NCBI GenBank assembly: GCA_014529385.2
Contig: CM043944.1
Coordinates: 90,821,914 to 90,885,913 of the forward strand
Length of the DNA: 64,000 bases
Source of the DNA: Adiantum capillus-veneris
Lineage: Eukaryota; Streptophyta; Polypodiopsida; Polypodiales; Pteridaceae
Direction: 5' to 3'
Shown: in pieces, positions 21,929 through 33,942 of the stretch
Numbering within the stretch: the first letter of the stretch is position 1
Layout of the letters: each line of letters opens with the position of its first letter
Notes under the pieces: generated by a model
What the model was told of the DNA's origin: nothing
Database searches by the model: none
Seen by the model: only the letters and a program-made list of their open reading frames with translations
Translations under genes and position numbers: made by a program

Positions 21929-24900
21929 CATAGCACATGAGAGATCAGGGAGACTTTTGAAGAATGTCATGACACCCATTAGGGTTTTCACCATATATTC
22001 CTCTATCGATGTTCCCTTTTCTGGAGCTGGCAATCTCGGATAATTAAGCCATGTAGGCCGCTTCTTGGTCATTGCTTCATGTGCTTGCCATGTCCTTACC
22101 CTTGGTACAAGACAAAAGGTCGAATCTTTCTAAAGTGCTATAGGTGCTCTTGTGAACAGAATCAAATATCTAGGATTCTTGTTCAGCCAGCTCTTTCTTC
22201 ACTTGGGGTAGACTTCCTCTGCGCTTTCTTACTGCATATCTTTGTATAATCTTTCTTTGACTTGTAAAAGTTCTACCTTGATCAAAGGATATGGCAGTGA
22301 TAGTTGATGCCATTGTGGATTGATTTAGTTGGGAGTGAGTTGAGTAACATTGACCGAATGGAGAAATCTCAACTCCCAATCCATTGCTGCTTTCCATTGT
22401 TCATCTGTTTCTTGAGCAACCTGCTCCTTGAGTGCATCTTCTTCAGCTTTTGACAACTAGACCATTGGCACTTGGTCAGCATCTGTTAGTGGTACCTGGA
22501 AATCTACCTCTCCTCCTAGCCCTTCTGCCGACCGTGTTTCCATCTCAGCGAAAGAGATTGATGGAATTTCAATGTGTGGTTTTTTAGATATACCAGCTTA
22601 TTCTTGTATCTCTAGCTGACCGTCTTGCAGCAACTGATTAACTCGCTTGAGCTCTATTATCTCCTTGAGCAGTTGTTCTTCTCTTTGTACCTGCATCAAT
22701 GCAAGGTCTCTTTGTTGTGACTGCTCTAACTTTAGCTCAAGTTCAAGATCCTTGTTCTTCTTTTCTAAAGCTTTGTATACTTCATCTGTACCTTTGATCG
22801 ATGCAACTGCGGGATTTTCTCTTATTTGTCGCAAAAAGGTTTCCTGATCATTGATCCTTTGCTCTGAATATTGCAGTGAAGCATTCGCTACGTCGAGCTG
22901 CACTTGGATCTTTTGTACTCACAGAGTTGTAGTTAAGAGTTCATTGGCAGTTGTTCATCTTTTGTCTTACATGCATCTGTTAACTTCGTGATAAGTTCAC
23001 CTAGCTCTTCCATTTCTTTTTGTTGCTTCTCTTTTGCTAGCTAGTGTTGTTCATCTTTAGCTCTCAGCTCTTGGATTTGTCTTTGCAGATCGGAGATGAC
23101 ATTCATTCTGTCCTCTAGCTCTCCTTGGAGAGCGTCGATGACCATCTCCAGCTCTCTAGCCTTAGCACTGTGATTAACTGCGGCCGTTCGCATTTTCTCA
23201 GTCATCTCTTGCATCTATTTTGCATATTCATTAACCTGTAGGATGACTTCGTCATTTTTCTGCTAGTCTTCTTGCTCTGTGAGCTGCCTAGATGTTTCAA
23301 CAGTCTCTGTGGTGGCTCCTTGGGTAGGGCTGTGGCAGTTGTTTGTGGTAGCAGGCAGGGGTTGTACCTCTCCTTGTGGTTGTGTGGTTGCCTTGGCTAT
23401 TTTGTCTTTGTGAGTCTTCGTGGATGCCTCAGTCGTTTCCTGTTGGTTGGTTGTAGAAGGAGTGGTTTCAGTTTCTATTGACTTGGGTTGCACAAACTTT
23501 GTTGCCTTCTCTAGGTTCATGCTCCTTTTCTTTGGCTTGGTCACCCTCTGGTTCAGGCTCCTTTTCTTTGGCTTGCTCACCCTCAGTGGATCTAACTGTT
23601 GGTGAAGGTGGAGGATTGGGCATGAGTGGTCTACATGTTCTGTATATGGTGATGATAGTATAGGAGACATCTCACCCTGTTCCTGCTGGCTTTTACTTTG
23701 TTGGGCCACTTCAACTTGTCTCTGCTGCTCCGCCGCATCTTCTTTTTCTTTTCTTTCTGTTTCTTGAGCGTTTTTTTTCTTTAAGGCTTCTGCTGGTACA
23801 TGCATTCAAGAGAATCCTTGGGATCTTCTGGCTCTCTCATGGTAGGATTCTTGGTTCGGGGGCCTTTTATATCTCTTGGAACCCACCGTGCTGGGTCCTC
23901 ACCTGCAACTTGGCGGCTTCTTTTGTAAGTTTGCTTCTCTGTTTCAAACCTCACCTTCTTTTGTTGAGGTTCTTCTTGATGTGCAGTCACTGCCTTCTTC
24001 TTTATCTCCTCTCTTCTAGATCTCTTCTCTTCATTGTTTGAGCTTTCGCTGCTATGTGCTTCATGAGAGATTTCTACAGACTCTTCATCAGATTTGTAAA
24101 CTCTTTTTGTCAACCTTGTGGTTCTTGGAGATGGCTGTGCAGACACTATCCATGTGTTTTGATCTGGGGCAGGCGGCAAATTGTCTGCCATGCCAATAGC
24201 ATGGTATGCTATTCTTTTTAATACCTCAGGTGCACCCAGATACGTGATCTTACCCTCTTTCTTGGTACCCTTCAGTGTGGATAGCACATACTGCGCATGA
24301 TCAATGGGTTGCTTGGTTGTCGACTTCAACACTTGTGTGAATGTAGTCACAACTGCATGATTAGGTGTTGTGTACCTTGGCGGTCTCTTTGCTAGAAAGT
24401 GGAAGTGTTGATGATATAATCGTGCTGGTTCTTCCACTTGCTTCTGGATGAGATCAGCAAAGGTTGATGTAGTAGTCTCCTTAGTGAAAGTGTCTGCTAT
24501 CTTTCTTTCACGAGCCCTCATTGTCATCCCCTCTATTGGCAACTTGAGAGCCTCGGCCACAATTTCTTTTGTTATTACCACTTCTACCTTGTGCCCTTGT
24601 TGGTCAGTAATTTGGGCTGATCCATCTTCCTTAATTGTAGACAAGAGCTCATAGGATTTCTGGAATTCTACACCGCATGGCTCCGGTCATAGAATTCCCT
24701 GAGACCGAGCCTTCTGTTGGCCTCCTTTGTGTTTGGTATTGCTGCGACATCATAGATTTCTTTCGGCAGCAGTTGCAGCTCTACTTGGTGTCCTTCTTCA
24801 CTTTTAAACCTGCTTGTGAAAACTATGGTGTTTTTTTCTTCAAGTTGTTCTCTGGATAGATATGTTGCTTTGGCCCTCTTTACTGAACTAGGGTCCACTT

Positions 24901-24972
24901 GGTAGGGTGGAAACTCTTGCAGCTTCTACTTTTGAGAGACCCTCCTCTTGGCCTTTTTCACAGCTTGCATGG

Positions 24973-27180
24973 CTCTCGTTAAGTGAATAGAGTATCAAAG
25001 TTAGAAAATTTTTCCAATTTCGGTCTGAAATGCCCTTCAGTCTGAATTGTTGACAAATTGAGTCTAATTTGCTCCAAATTAATTTCTGAACATGCATAGA
25101 TGTATAAAAACATGTAAAGGTCAAAATCATCAAGTCCAAGCAAAATTTTGCAACAAAAGTAAATAATCATGATTATTTATAGCTGATACTCTGAGTGAAA
25201 TATGGACTCATTTGAGTGCACACGGTGAAAATGGTGCCAGATTTTGGCTTTCAGTCTCTGAAACAGTGGATATAGAGGAATTTTAAGATTTTGAGCTCCA
25301 AATTTGGTCAAACTTGGTTAGTGGGCTTGGGACATCATGTGCTTTGGTCCCATGAAGTCAAAATTTCAATTTCCTTCCATCTTGGCGAAAAAGTAAATAA
25401 TTGCGATTATTAACTTTTTCATCAAAATGAACATTTTTTGAAGCAACTTGGTTCTAGGCATGATGTAGACTCTGTGTATGAGATTTGAGGTGGTTTGGAT
25501 AAAAAAATGTGATAGATAACTCAAAAATTGGTTTGAAAGGACTTCTTCGTGTTTTTTGGTAATTTTCCAAGTTATCATTGATCAATTTTGCTCATACGTG
25601 AAATGTGGCATGTAATAGGTGTGTACAAATGATAGGTGATGTGAAGGTACCATTTTCAAGCTAAAAATTTGCAAAAGTAAATAATCGCGATTGTTTACAG
25701 CAGTTACCTTTTTTTGCAAAACTTGTAATAGGTGTGTACAAATGATAGGTGATGTGAAGGTACCATTTTCAAGCCAAAAATTTGCAAAAGTAAATAATCG
25801 CGATTTTTACAGCAGTCAACTTTTTTTTCAAAACCTGATAAATTTTGACCTAAACGTATTCAATACACCTAAAACAAGTCCTAAATTGAATTTGCTAAAG
25901 TTTTGTCTTGTTAGTATCACTTCATGCTTTGTCGACTCTAAATTCACCGATTTTTGTGACTACATGTCCTGTGGACTTTGTTAGTCACTTTTGAGGCTAT
26001 GGACTTGTCCGCTACATAGTCCTAAAGCAACTCATCCATTTTTGGCCCATTTGGAGCCAGTTTGACTTCGTATGTCAAATTTGACACTTTGTAGCCTTCA
26101 AGCTGTTTTTGGCTTTTCGAGAGCTTGCCTTGATTGATTTTATGAAACCAACCTTATACATTGTGTATAGACCCAGTCTATAAGCTGTCTGTGGAGTCAG
26201 AATCCAATTCTGACATCTGCCAAAAACCTACCTTTTCTACTTGGGACCCCCCTCGACCCCTGCTGAATGGTCAACTGGTGATATATAAGTGTTGTATTAT
26301 GTAGGGGCATGCTACAGTTCAAGTTTCATCCGATTTGGTTGAGCTGACAGGCCGCTTTGGTCAACTTTTGGTCTTAGGACTTCGTGCACTGCTCGATATC
26401 TAGGGTTTTTTCCTAGGGTTTAGACTAGCTACCGGCCATAAGTATAGAACTTATCCCTCATGTCTCATGTGAGATGGCACTATAAACGGGCGAGTGGTCG
26501 AAAGCTCTCTCTCCAAAGGCGACAAGTGAAAATGAGGTGATTTTAGATTACCCTGGATATCTATACTCGGACTTCCCGAACCATTTTTCCCCAAATTCCC
26601 CTGTTAGTCCTACTAAGCCGTGAAGTTTATGTTAGACTAAAAAATTTCTCCAATCGTATTCTTGTAGCTCATTCTGCAAGAATTTTGCCAAAGTAGGGCT
26701 TGGCCGCCTAATTTAGGCTTCCCGCTTTCGTCTGCCGATTTGATTGAAATTTTTTGTGCCTGTCCGCCTTGTCCTTTTGATCATCAGTGTGTCTTCATTT
26801 TTTCCATATGAGATCATTTGCTATTTATTATTAATTTTTTATCTGTTTATTGAAAAAATCAAAGAAAATAATAAAATACGCTAAAAAAGCAAAGTGAAAA
26901 TCCAATCATTAAGAAAATCCATTGAAAACACAGCTTTATTGTTTTTTGTTGGATTTCTCCATTTTTAAGTCCCAATATCAAGAAAAATGATTAAAAATAA
27001 TCAAAAAAGACTATTTTTTGATGATTTTCTCATAGTATATACACTATTTACACTCATCGGGGAGATATTATTAGTTAAATTTCCCCTGTGATGACTTGTT
27101 AAGGGAATTTTTAGGTAATTTGCAAAAAATCACACGTTAACATCAAACTTTTTCCTCTCTCTTCAAACATTTCCCTCAAT
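24973..27180. repeat. E2 non-coding stretch with palindromic motif copies
   Basis: No ORF is supported between pol and the third ORF. Four copies of the palindrome GTAAATAATCG/CGATTATTTAC (22 bp, with variants) lie at 25159-25180, 25393-25414, 25677-25698 and 25790-25810. The last two are inside a 113-bp tandem duplication (25613-25725 and 25726-25838). From 25840 to 27180 the DNA is AT-rich with no motif recognised. Confidence 0.85.
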
Positions 27181-27183
27181 TAC

Positions 27184-28514
27184 TTAGTTCCCTTCCACCC
27201 CTCCTAGATGGCGTACTCCGGGACGACTATGTGCATGGGTTGAACAATCGTGTCTATGCATAGCCTTGGTTGGCTCTACTATGCTTTGAAGATCAATGCA
27301 GTTAAAACCATTATGATGTGCAAGAGTTGGGTCTTGAGTAATTAACTCAAGGGTTTCTGATGTCAAGGTTTTCTTTTGCTGTCTTCCAAAGAGCAAATCT
27401 TGTAGCTTGTGTGCTCTTTGCTTGATTGTACCATCAGGATGATTTGGTATACTGATTGCTTGAGCTGTCGGTATCAATAATGATTGTTGTCAACTTTTAC
27501 CTGCCATTGGTATCTTGGTTTGACTTGGTCAGAATGGTGTGGTTGAGTCTTTTGAGACTTAACTCTCCATTGCTTGATTGGTTTTACAGTTTGCGAAGAA
27601 GATAAGTGCTCCTTTTTCTTCCAAATCCATTTCATGTTAGGATCCCTGCTCGGAGTTGCTCTTCTTTGTGTTTTGAACCTTAGAACCATCTTCAATATTG
27701 TAGATGGTTTTTTGGGCACGCAGATTTGAATCGACTTGTCCTTAAGCTGTGCTTTTGGTACCCAAATTTGCCTGACTCCTTGCATGCTACGTGTAGAATT
27801 TTCTTGTTGATAGGATGGAAAAGATTGATTTCTTCGTGGTTTGTTCTGTTGGTAACCTCCTTTCCATTCCTCCTTGCTTGGTGCAATTGGAACAATGAGT
27901 TGTCCGCCTTTAAGTGATAGTTTGAGCTGGTTGGTATCCCAATCTGGTATTTCCTTGTACATCCGCATCCATGAGATTCCAAGAATCATTGTTTCATTCA
28001 TGTGTTCATCTGGTAAGCATACAAATTGATGAAGGCATGAACATTGATGTACTATCACATTTAAGTTGACTACTCCCAATGTTGGTGAGGGATTCTTGTT
28101 GCATCCTTTAATAGTGGCTATTCCGGTTGTCAAAGGCTGACTTGTTGCTTTCTTGTACATGGAATAACTGACTGCATTTACTTGAGCTCCTATGTGGACC
28201 AATGCATTTGTGCTATGATTGTTCAGCTGTACTTTGATGCGAAGGTCCATTCCATCTAACCATTCATCATCTGTTGACACTGCATCTTTCTATAATTCCC
28301 ATTATCAGTCAGCTATTTCCAGAGTGTTGATGGGAATAGGTATTTGTTGGTTCTTGAGAGTAGCCTTCCGTTTGAGTATCCAAAGCCGAGCTTCTTCTTG
28401 GGATTCATCAATAACCTGCTGTCTTTTTATCTTTCTTTGCTTAGCTACATGCATCCTTTCTAGCAATTCATTGGTTAGTGGCAAATTGTACTTCTTTAAA
28501 TGACATCCACTAAT
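27184..28514 (-). pseudogene. E2 second retropepsin-like domain plus Trp-Pro-Lys-rich tail, C-terminal to integrase
   Basis: Continues in frame from the integrase after one TAG (28517-28515). After a basic segment (LLERMHVAKQRKIKRQQ) comes STDDEWLDGMDLRIKVQL and an aspartic-protease-like fold: ALVHIGAQVNAVSYSMYKK stands where ALVDSGA is expected, and the second hallmark TMILGISWMRMYKEIPDW is kept. The catalytic Asp is His/Ile here, so it is probably not a working protease. The tail has RQIWVPKAQ and IQICVPKKP motifs, shared with 61996-63410. A regular protease exists upstream of RT at 32814-33536, so the element carries two such domains. Confidence 0.7.
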
Positions 28515-30282
28515 CTAATTAGCCATTGATTCATCATCTAGGGTGGACAACTTAACTGCTCCACTTGGAGATATGTCTTCAATGACAAACAGTCCGTTTT
28601 CCTTTTTCTTAACCTTGAGAATGTATTGCTTAAGGGAATAAAGTAAAACTAAGTCCCCTTTTTTGAAGATTTTTGTAATTAGATGGGAATCAAAAAACTG
28701 TTTTTGTTTCTGCTTTTGTGCATAGATATGATCTATAGCAGTTAGCCTTTGCTCATCAAGCTTTTCTAAATCTTCAAATCTCTCTGACAATTCATGTCCA
28801 GTTCATTCGAGATTCTTAGCTACCCTTAGTGTCGGCAATAGAAATTCTATTGGCAGTATTGCATCAAGACCATAAACAAGGTTAAAGGGTGTAGCATTTA
28901 AAGTTGTATTGAATGAAACTCGATAAGCCCATAGAGCAGCATGGAGATTCATTTCCCAATTTGTCCGCCTTGAACTAACCACTTTAGTCAATACCAAGCT
29001 AAGAATTTTATTCGTATGCTCAGCTTTGTCCATTTTCTTGTGGGTGATAGGGAGCCAATTTATTATGGATGACCATAAACTCATTAAGAAAATAATCAAT
29101 TACCTCATTGAGGAAATGAGTTCCCCTATCACTGACAATTTCTATTGGTAGTCCATATCTTGTGAACACATACTTATATAAGAATGCGATAGTGGTTCTG
29201 GCATCATTCTTTTGAGTTTCTTGCCCACTTGGTCAAATAGTCGATATCTACAATAATATGTTGAGCTTGGGTTCTATAAGCAGGTGGCTGTATTGGCCCA
29301 ACAAAATCTATAGCCCATTTTGTAAAATCTCTAGCCCCCATCATTGGTCTTAAGGGCATGCTATCTACACGGGTTGGTATTTTCGCTCATTGACATACAT
29401 CACACCTTTGAACACATTCTTTGGCATCTACAAAAAGTGTTGGCCACCATATGCCTGCCATTAAGATTGCTCTTGCGGTGGTCTCACTAGAAAAGTGACC
29501 TCCTGCTATCTAGCCCCCATCATTGGTCTTAAGGGCATGCTATCTACACGGGTTGGTATTTTTGCTCATTGACATACATCACACCTTTGAACACATTCTT
29601 TGGCATCTACAAAAAGTGTTGGCCACCATATGCCTGCCATTAAGATTGCTCTTGCGGTGGTCTCACTAGAAAAGTGACCTCCTGCTAATCTAGCATGTGT
29701 TTGTTCTATAATAGGAATGTATTCGTTTTCATTTGCACAAAGACACAAGTGTTGATCCTTACCTTTTTGATACAATTGGTTTCCAATAAGAGCATAGTCT
29801 CTTGCTTCCATTTCAATTTCTCTTTGATGGTGTTTACTTATATCCTCAAGAAATGTTCGGCTTGATAAGTAAGTAACTAGATAGTTACTCCACTTAGGAA
29901 CAATCAACATTTGGAACAATGTTACATGAGGTATGGGTGCTTGTTTTTGACATTGAGAACAATCTTTCACAAAAGAATGAACATCCCTTCTCATAGTTGG
30001 CCAAAATACTCCAAGTCTCAAGATCCGTTGCATAGTTTGGTCTTCCGCAAAGTGAAGTCCTACTATGGTAATATGTGCTTGACTTAGGTATTGGGTTTTC
30101 TCCTCGAGATTAATGCAGAACAACAGTATTCCATCTTGATTTCTTTTGTATAACCTTCTAGCTAGTAACTGATACATAGCCGGTTGCTCAATTAATCTGA
30201 CTATAATAGGAAGTTGTATTTGTGAATCCACTTGAGCTATGGTCATCAATGATACAATGTCTTCCGACCATCGAGGTATCAT
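28515..30282 (-). pseudogene. E2 integrase
   Basis: Zinc-binding N-terminal part HARLAGGHFSSETTARAIL...CDVCQ, catalytic core with IVSDRGTHFLNE and the Q-E-NGQ-region, and C-terminal TNWEMNLHAALWAYRVSF, NATPFNLVYGLDA, FKKGDLVLLY. A 179-bp tandem duplication (29338-29695) repeats the H2C2 region and, with stops, breaks the frame. Integrase joins the cDNA to the chromosome. Confidence 0.85.
29338..29695. repeat. 179-bp tandem duplication in E2 integrase
   Basis: 'TCATTGGTCTTAAGGGCATG' starts at 29341 and 29520. The units are nearly identical (TTCGCTC versus TTTGCTC), so the event is recent. Confidence 0.95.
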
Positions 30283-30341
30283 TCCACGAAGAACAGATAT
30301 ACATCTGGTAGATCATCGTCTACTCCCTTGGGTGGTTCTTT

Positions 30342-30737
30342 TTAAACAATCCTTGACAAATGATCTGCTCTTTGATGAGTGGTGCCCTTTTTCACAACTA
30401 CAGTGAAATCAAATTCCAGAAGAATGATGAACTGTCTCACTATTCTTCCTGTGTTGCATGGCTTGTTGACCAAGTACAATAAGGCTTGGTGGTCCACAAA
30501 GAACACAAATTTGTTTGCTAATAGGTAATATCTATACTTTTTCACGGCATATATCATTCTTAATCCTTTCCTTTCGTTGATGGTATAGTTTTTCTCTACC
30601 ATATTGAATTGTCTGCTAGCATAAGAAATAGGAAAATCAAATTTTTCGTCTGCTAGTTGAGCTAATATGCATCCGATGGCAAAATTGGAAGCATCTACAT
30701 GTATGTGGAATATCTTATTCCAATCTGGTGCTTTCAA
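30342..30737 (-). pseudogene. E2 RNase H
   Basis: IHVDASNFAIGCILAQ carries the first catalytic Asp; YTINERKGLRMIYAVKKYRYY and FFVDHQALLYL supply the Glu region and another Asp; QRADHLSRI ends the domain. The frame joins RT across one TAA (SLT*APVL) where Gln is likely. It removes RNA from the RNA-DNA hybrid. Confidence 0.85.
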
Positions 30738-30746
30738 TACTGGAGC

Positions 30747-31610
30747 TTAAGTGAGAGATTGCTTAAGATTCATGAAGGATTCTTCACACTCATCAGCCCA
30801 TTCAAAGTGTGTAATCAAGCTATACATCGGTTTTGCAATTATAATGTACATGTAAATGAACCGTCTGTAATATCCACAATGTCCCATGAAGGCTTGAACC
30901 CCCTTGACTGTTGCCGGTCTAGGCAAATCAGCAATAACATGGACTTTATCCATATCAATAGCTATGCCGGTTTTAGACACCATATGTCCAAGAATTTTTC
31001 CTTGTCTACCCATAAATGTACACTTTTCAGGATTTAGGCAAATCCTATAAAGTCTACATTTTTCGAATACCTTTTTGAGGTGTTCAAAATGATTAGCCTG
31101 GATTGATGAATGTACACATAGATCATCCATATATACTTCCAAGAAATTCCAAAGATATTCTTTAAAATCATGGCTCATCAATCTTTGAAAGGTGGAAGGA
31201 ACATTAGTTAACCCAAAAGGCATAACCCGATAGACAAAAATACCCCATTCAGTTGCAAAGGCAGTTTTATGCTGATCTTTGGGGTCAACCAAAAGTTGAT
31301 TGTATCCCAAAAATCCATCTAAAAAGATGTAAGCTTCTTTTCCTGCTACTCGTTCTAAAAGATGCTCAGTGATTGGAAGAGGAGAGTTGTCTCTAATGGT
31401 AGCTGCATTCACCTTCTTGAGATTGATACACAATTGTAATTTTTCATTTTTCTTGGGTACTACCACAATTGGAGACATCCAATTTGTGTGTTCAGTCTCA
31501 TAAATGAATTCAGATTCCTTTAGCTTTTCTATCTCTTCCTTGATCTTTCTAGCAAATGTTTCATTAAATGTGTATGGCCTTTTTCTACTTGGTTTTGCAT
31601 CATCTCTCAT
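30747..31610 (-). pseudogene. E2 reverse transcriptase
   Basis: 287 uninterrupted codons: FIYETEHTNWMSPIVVVPKK, LCINLKKVN, FLDGFLGYNQL, FATEWGIFVYRVMPFGL, catalytic EVYMDDLCVHS, and KILGHMVSKTGI. All RT catalytic Asps are present. Domain is intact but the polyprotein is broken on both sides. Confidence 0.9.
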
Positions 31611-32464
31611 AGGTATGGTATGTTGACAGATTTTTGGATCAACACCCTTGAGATCCTTATAAGACTAAGCAAAGATATCTCGATATTCTTTTAGTAAGCT
31701 TAACAAAAGCTCTTCTTCTTCTTTTGTCAGGTCATTTGCAATGTAAGCAGGTATAGGCTCTTCTCTTGGTTCGGCCATATATATCTTTTTTGCGTTTTCA
31801 GGTCCTTTGTAAAACTCACCATGTTTTCATAGTTCCCTGACAGGTTGTTTGACTATGATTTTTCGGTCTTGGAGAGTATATTTCTTGTAATGGGATGGAA
31901 CACTCATTATATCTTTACCATCCTCCTTAGTGGTTTTCATTTCCGTTGTATATATCTCCTTTAGAGCCTTTTTCAACTCTTGATATTTCTTTCTCCATTC
32001 AATTCGTGTCATGGTCGAGTTCTTGTCCTAGTGTTTTGGTTTTGCTTGAGTTTCCTTTCTCATTTTTCTTGATGTTTTTGATATTTTTGGATTTTTGTTT
32101 AAAGGATATCTACCAGTGATTTTGTCTTTGACACAATCATGTGCATCTATCTGCATCAGGAACTGTGTTCTAGTAGAGACTGATGGCATAGGTCTAGCTT
32201 TCAAGTTTCTGGTGTATCTTTTTCTTCTATACCATTTCTGCCTTCTTAGTTTCTAGTTAGGAAAGTCAAAAGACTTTTCCCCCTCCTTTCAAGAGTAGTT
32301 TAGCTCTCACATGTTCTTTTTCTGACCCCAAATCATCTGAGGTAGCAAAATGTTCTTCTTACTCATCTGTTGCATCATAGTAGAGGTCTGAAAAGACTTG
32401 TTGAGCTCTTGGACTCTTGAATTTTGTCTTCGATGTGAATGGTTGAAATCATTTGTATGGGAAC

Positions 32465-32900
32465 CGTATTTACACATACATCCATTGTTGCTAAAATTTG
32501 AGTCCACGCAAATGGCTCAAACAAATGCTTTGGAAAGGGTTCAGGTACATAGGCTTCATCTGTGCAATTCCTTTCTAAGATACATTCTTCTCGTTTTAAG
32601 CTCTCGTTTTTGAAACTCGGCACATCCAAATAGGTGTGAACTATGGCATGCCGTCCTCATTGCAAAATTGAGTAGGCATAGACGTATTTACACATACATC
32701 CATTGTTGCTAAAATTTGAGTCCACTCAAATGGCTTAAACAAATGCTCTGGAAAGGGTTCAGGTACATAGGCTTCATCTGTGCAATTCCTTTCTAAGATG
32801 CATTCTTCTCGTTTTAAGCTCCCTTTTTTGAAACTCCGCACATCCAAATAGGTGTGTCCTTATTCAACCAAGATGGAAGCTTAGTTTCAGCCGAAGAGAC
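32465..32900. repeat. 218-bp tandem duplication between E2 protease and RT
   Basis: 'CGTATTTACACATACATCCA' starts at 32465 and 32683; the units share the whole stretch to 'CACATCCAAATAGGTGTG' with about ten differences. From 31620 to 32464 the linker is broken coding sequence of pol. Confidence 0.93.
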
Positions 32901-33536
32901 TGAGTCGAACTCCTGTATGGGTGTTTTCATGACATCTCTATAAGTGTGATCTTTTAGATTGACCCTTGTTATTGATCCCACTTGCTTCAAGTACAAATAA
33001 TTGTTTCCCCAATCCTGGATGAGTTGTACTTGTCGCATGAAAGGTCTTCCCAGGATGATTTCGTAATTGAGTTTCTTTCCAAAATCTACTATGGCAAAAG
33101 TGTGTTGATATTCAATCCCACAAGAATTAACTATCACTTTTTCAAGCAGTCCTAAGGGTCTTTCGATATGTCCATCAACCAATTGCAATTTCATTTGGGT
33201 TTGTCTAATGGCTCGTTGTCCTTAGGATTCCCATACTACTTTCATGGCTATGTCTATGCCTGCCCCACTATCCAGTATTGCCATGGTTTCTATGTCATTA
33301 TATTTCACTAGAAGGGTTGTGTTTCCTTCTTCCCCTTCGTAGTATTCTCCAACTTTGTTCATTGGAACATATCGAATCTCTTTGTTATCCAATTCGTGTT
33401 TCAATTTTCCCAAATTTTTTGCGGTTAGCCCCGTTATTCCCACCTTCTCTAGAGTTCTCTGTAGATCATTCCATAAATATGGTCTGATTTTTAACAGTTC
33501 TCCTAAAGTAAGAGTGTATTGGATGGGTGTAGACAT
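32814..33536 (-). pseudogene. E2 protease (retropepsin)
   Basis: MAILDSGAGIDIAMK keeps the D-S-G-A active-site loop (about 33255-33290), and YEIILGRPFMRQVQ is the second conserved block. One stop (near 33222) splits the two halves. The domain cleaves the Gag-Pol polyprotein. Confidence 0.82.
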
Positions 33537-33942
33537 GATTGAATGGATGTTGTCTACTTACAGGGTCCGTTCCGCTCTCTTTATCTGAGTGGTTTTACAT
33601 ACTATGGATTAATCTTTGTTATCTCCCAAGTAAGAGGGTAATGTTCTCAAGGTCAATGGCTTAGAAATTCCTGAAGCTTCAGATCCACGATCCACATACA
33701 AGGATTGTACATCCATGTCCATATCAGGAGGTAGATTGTCTAAACAAACTTCCTCTATAGGAGCTGACTTCAGGGTTAGGCTCCCATCATTAATCTCTCT
33801 AACTTTTTCCTATAAGTGTCCTGGCCAGTCTTCTACGAATGGAATTCCGTCTAAGGCATCTTCGCTGTCCGGCACTATAAGTTCTGGCTCTTTTGTTTCA
33901 AGGTGGGGTTCTACCACCACTTTGTATTTTTGTTACTCGTTC

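Larger units (their letters stand above)
20930..24972 (-). pseudogene. E2 third ORF (post-integrase, coiled coil), interrupted by a TRIM
   Basis: Starts MQAVKKAKRR at 24972. An N-terminal globular part has SSVKRAKATYLS, LLPKEIYDVAAIPNTKEANRR, then after a frameshift VEVVITKEIVAEALKLP and LYHQHFHFLAKRPP. Next come a charged Lys/Glu/Gln linker (23260-24100) and long heptad-rich coiled coils (22598-23260). The C-terminal part (20930-22100) contains WLNYPRLPAP, LKRPTFEEVLYGFYAQ and TWRTKIFGPLISNL. The TRIM splits the C-terminal part; the flanks join in frame once it is removed. Function unknown; similar position to E1 ORF3. Several stops and frameshifts. Confidence 0.7.

Noticed and set aside
30699-31037. 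112-codon plus ORF over E2 RT
   Set aside because: Antisense shadow of the intact RT frame on the minus strand.
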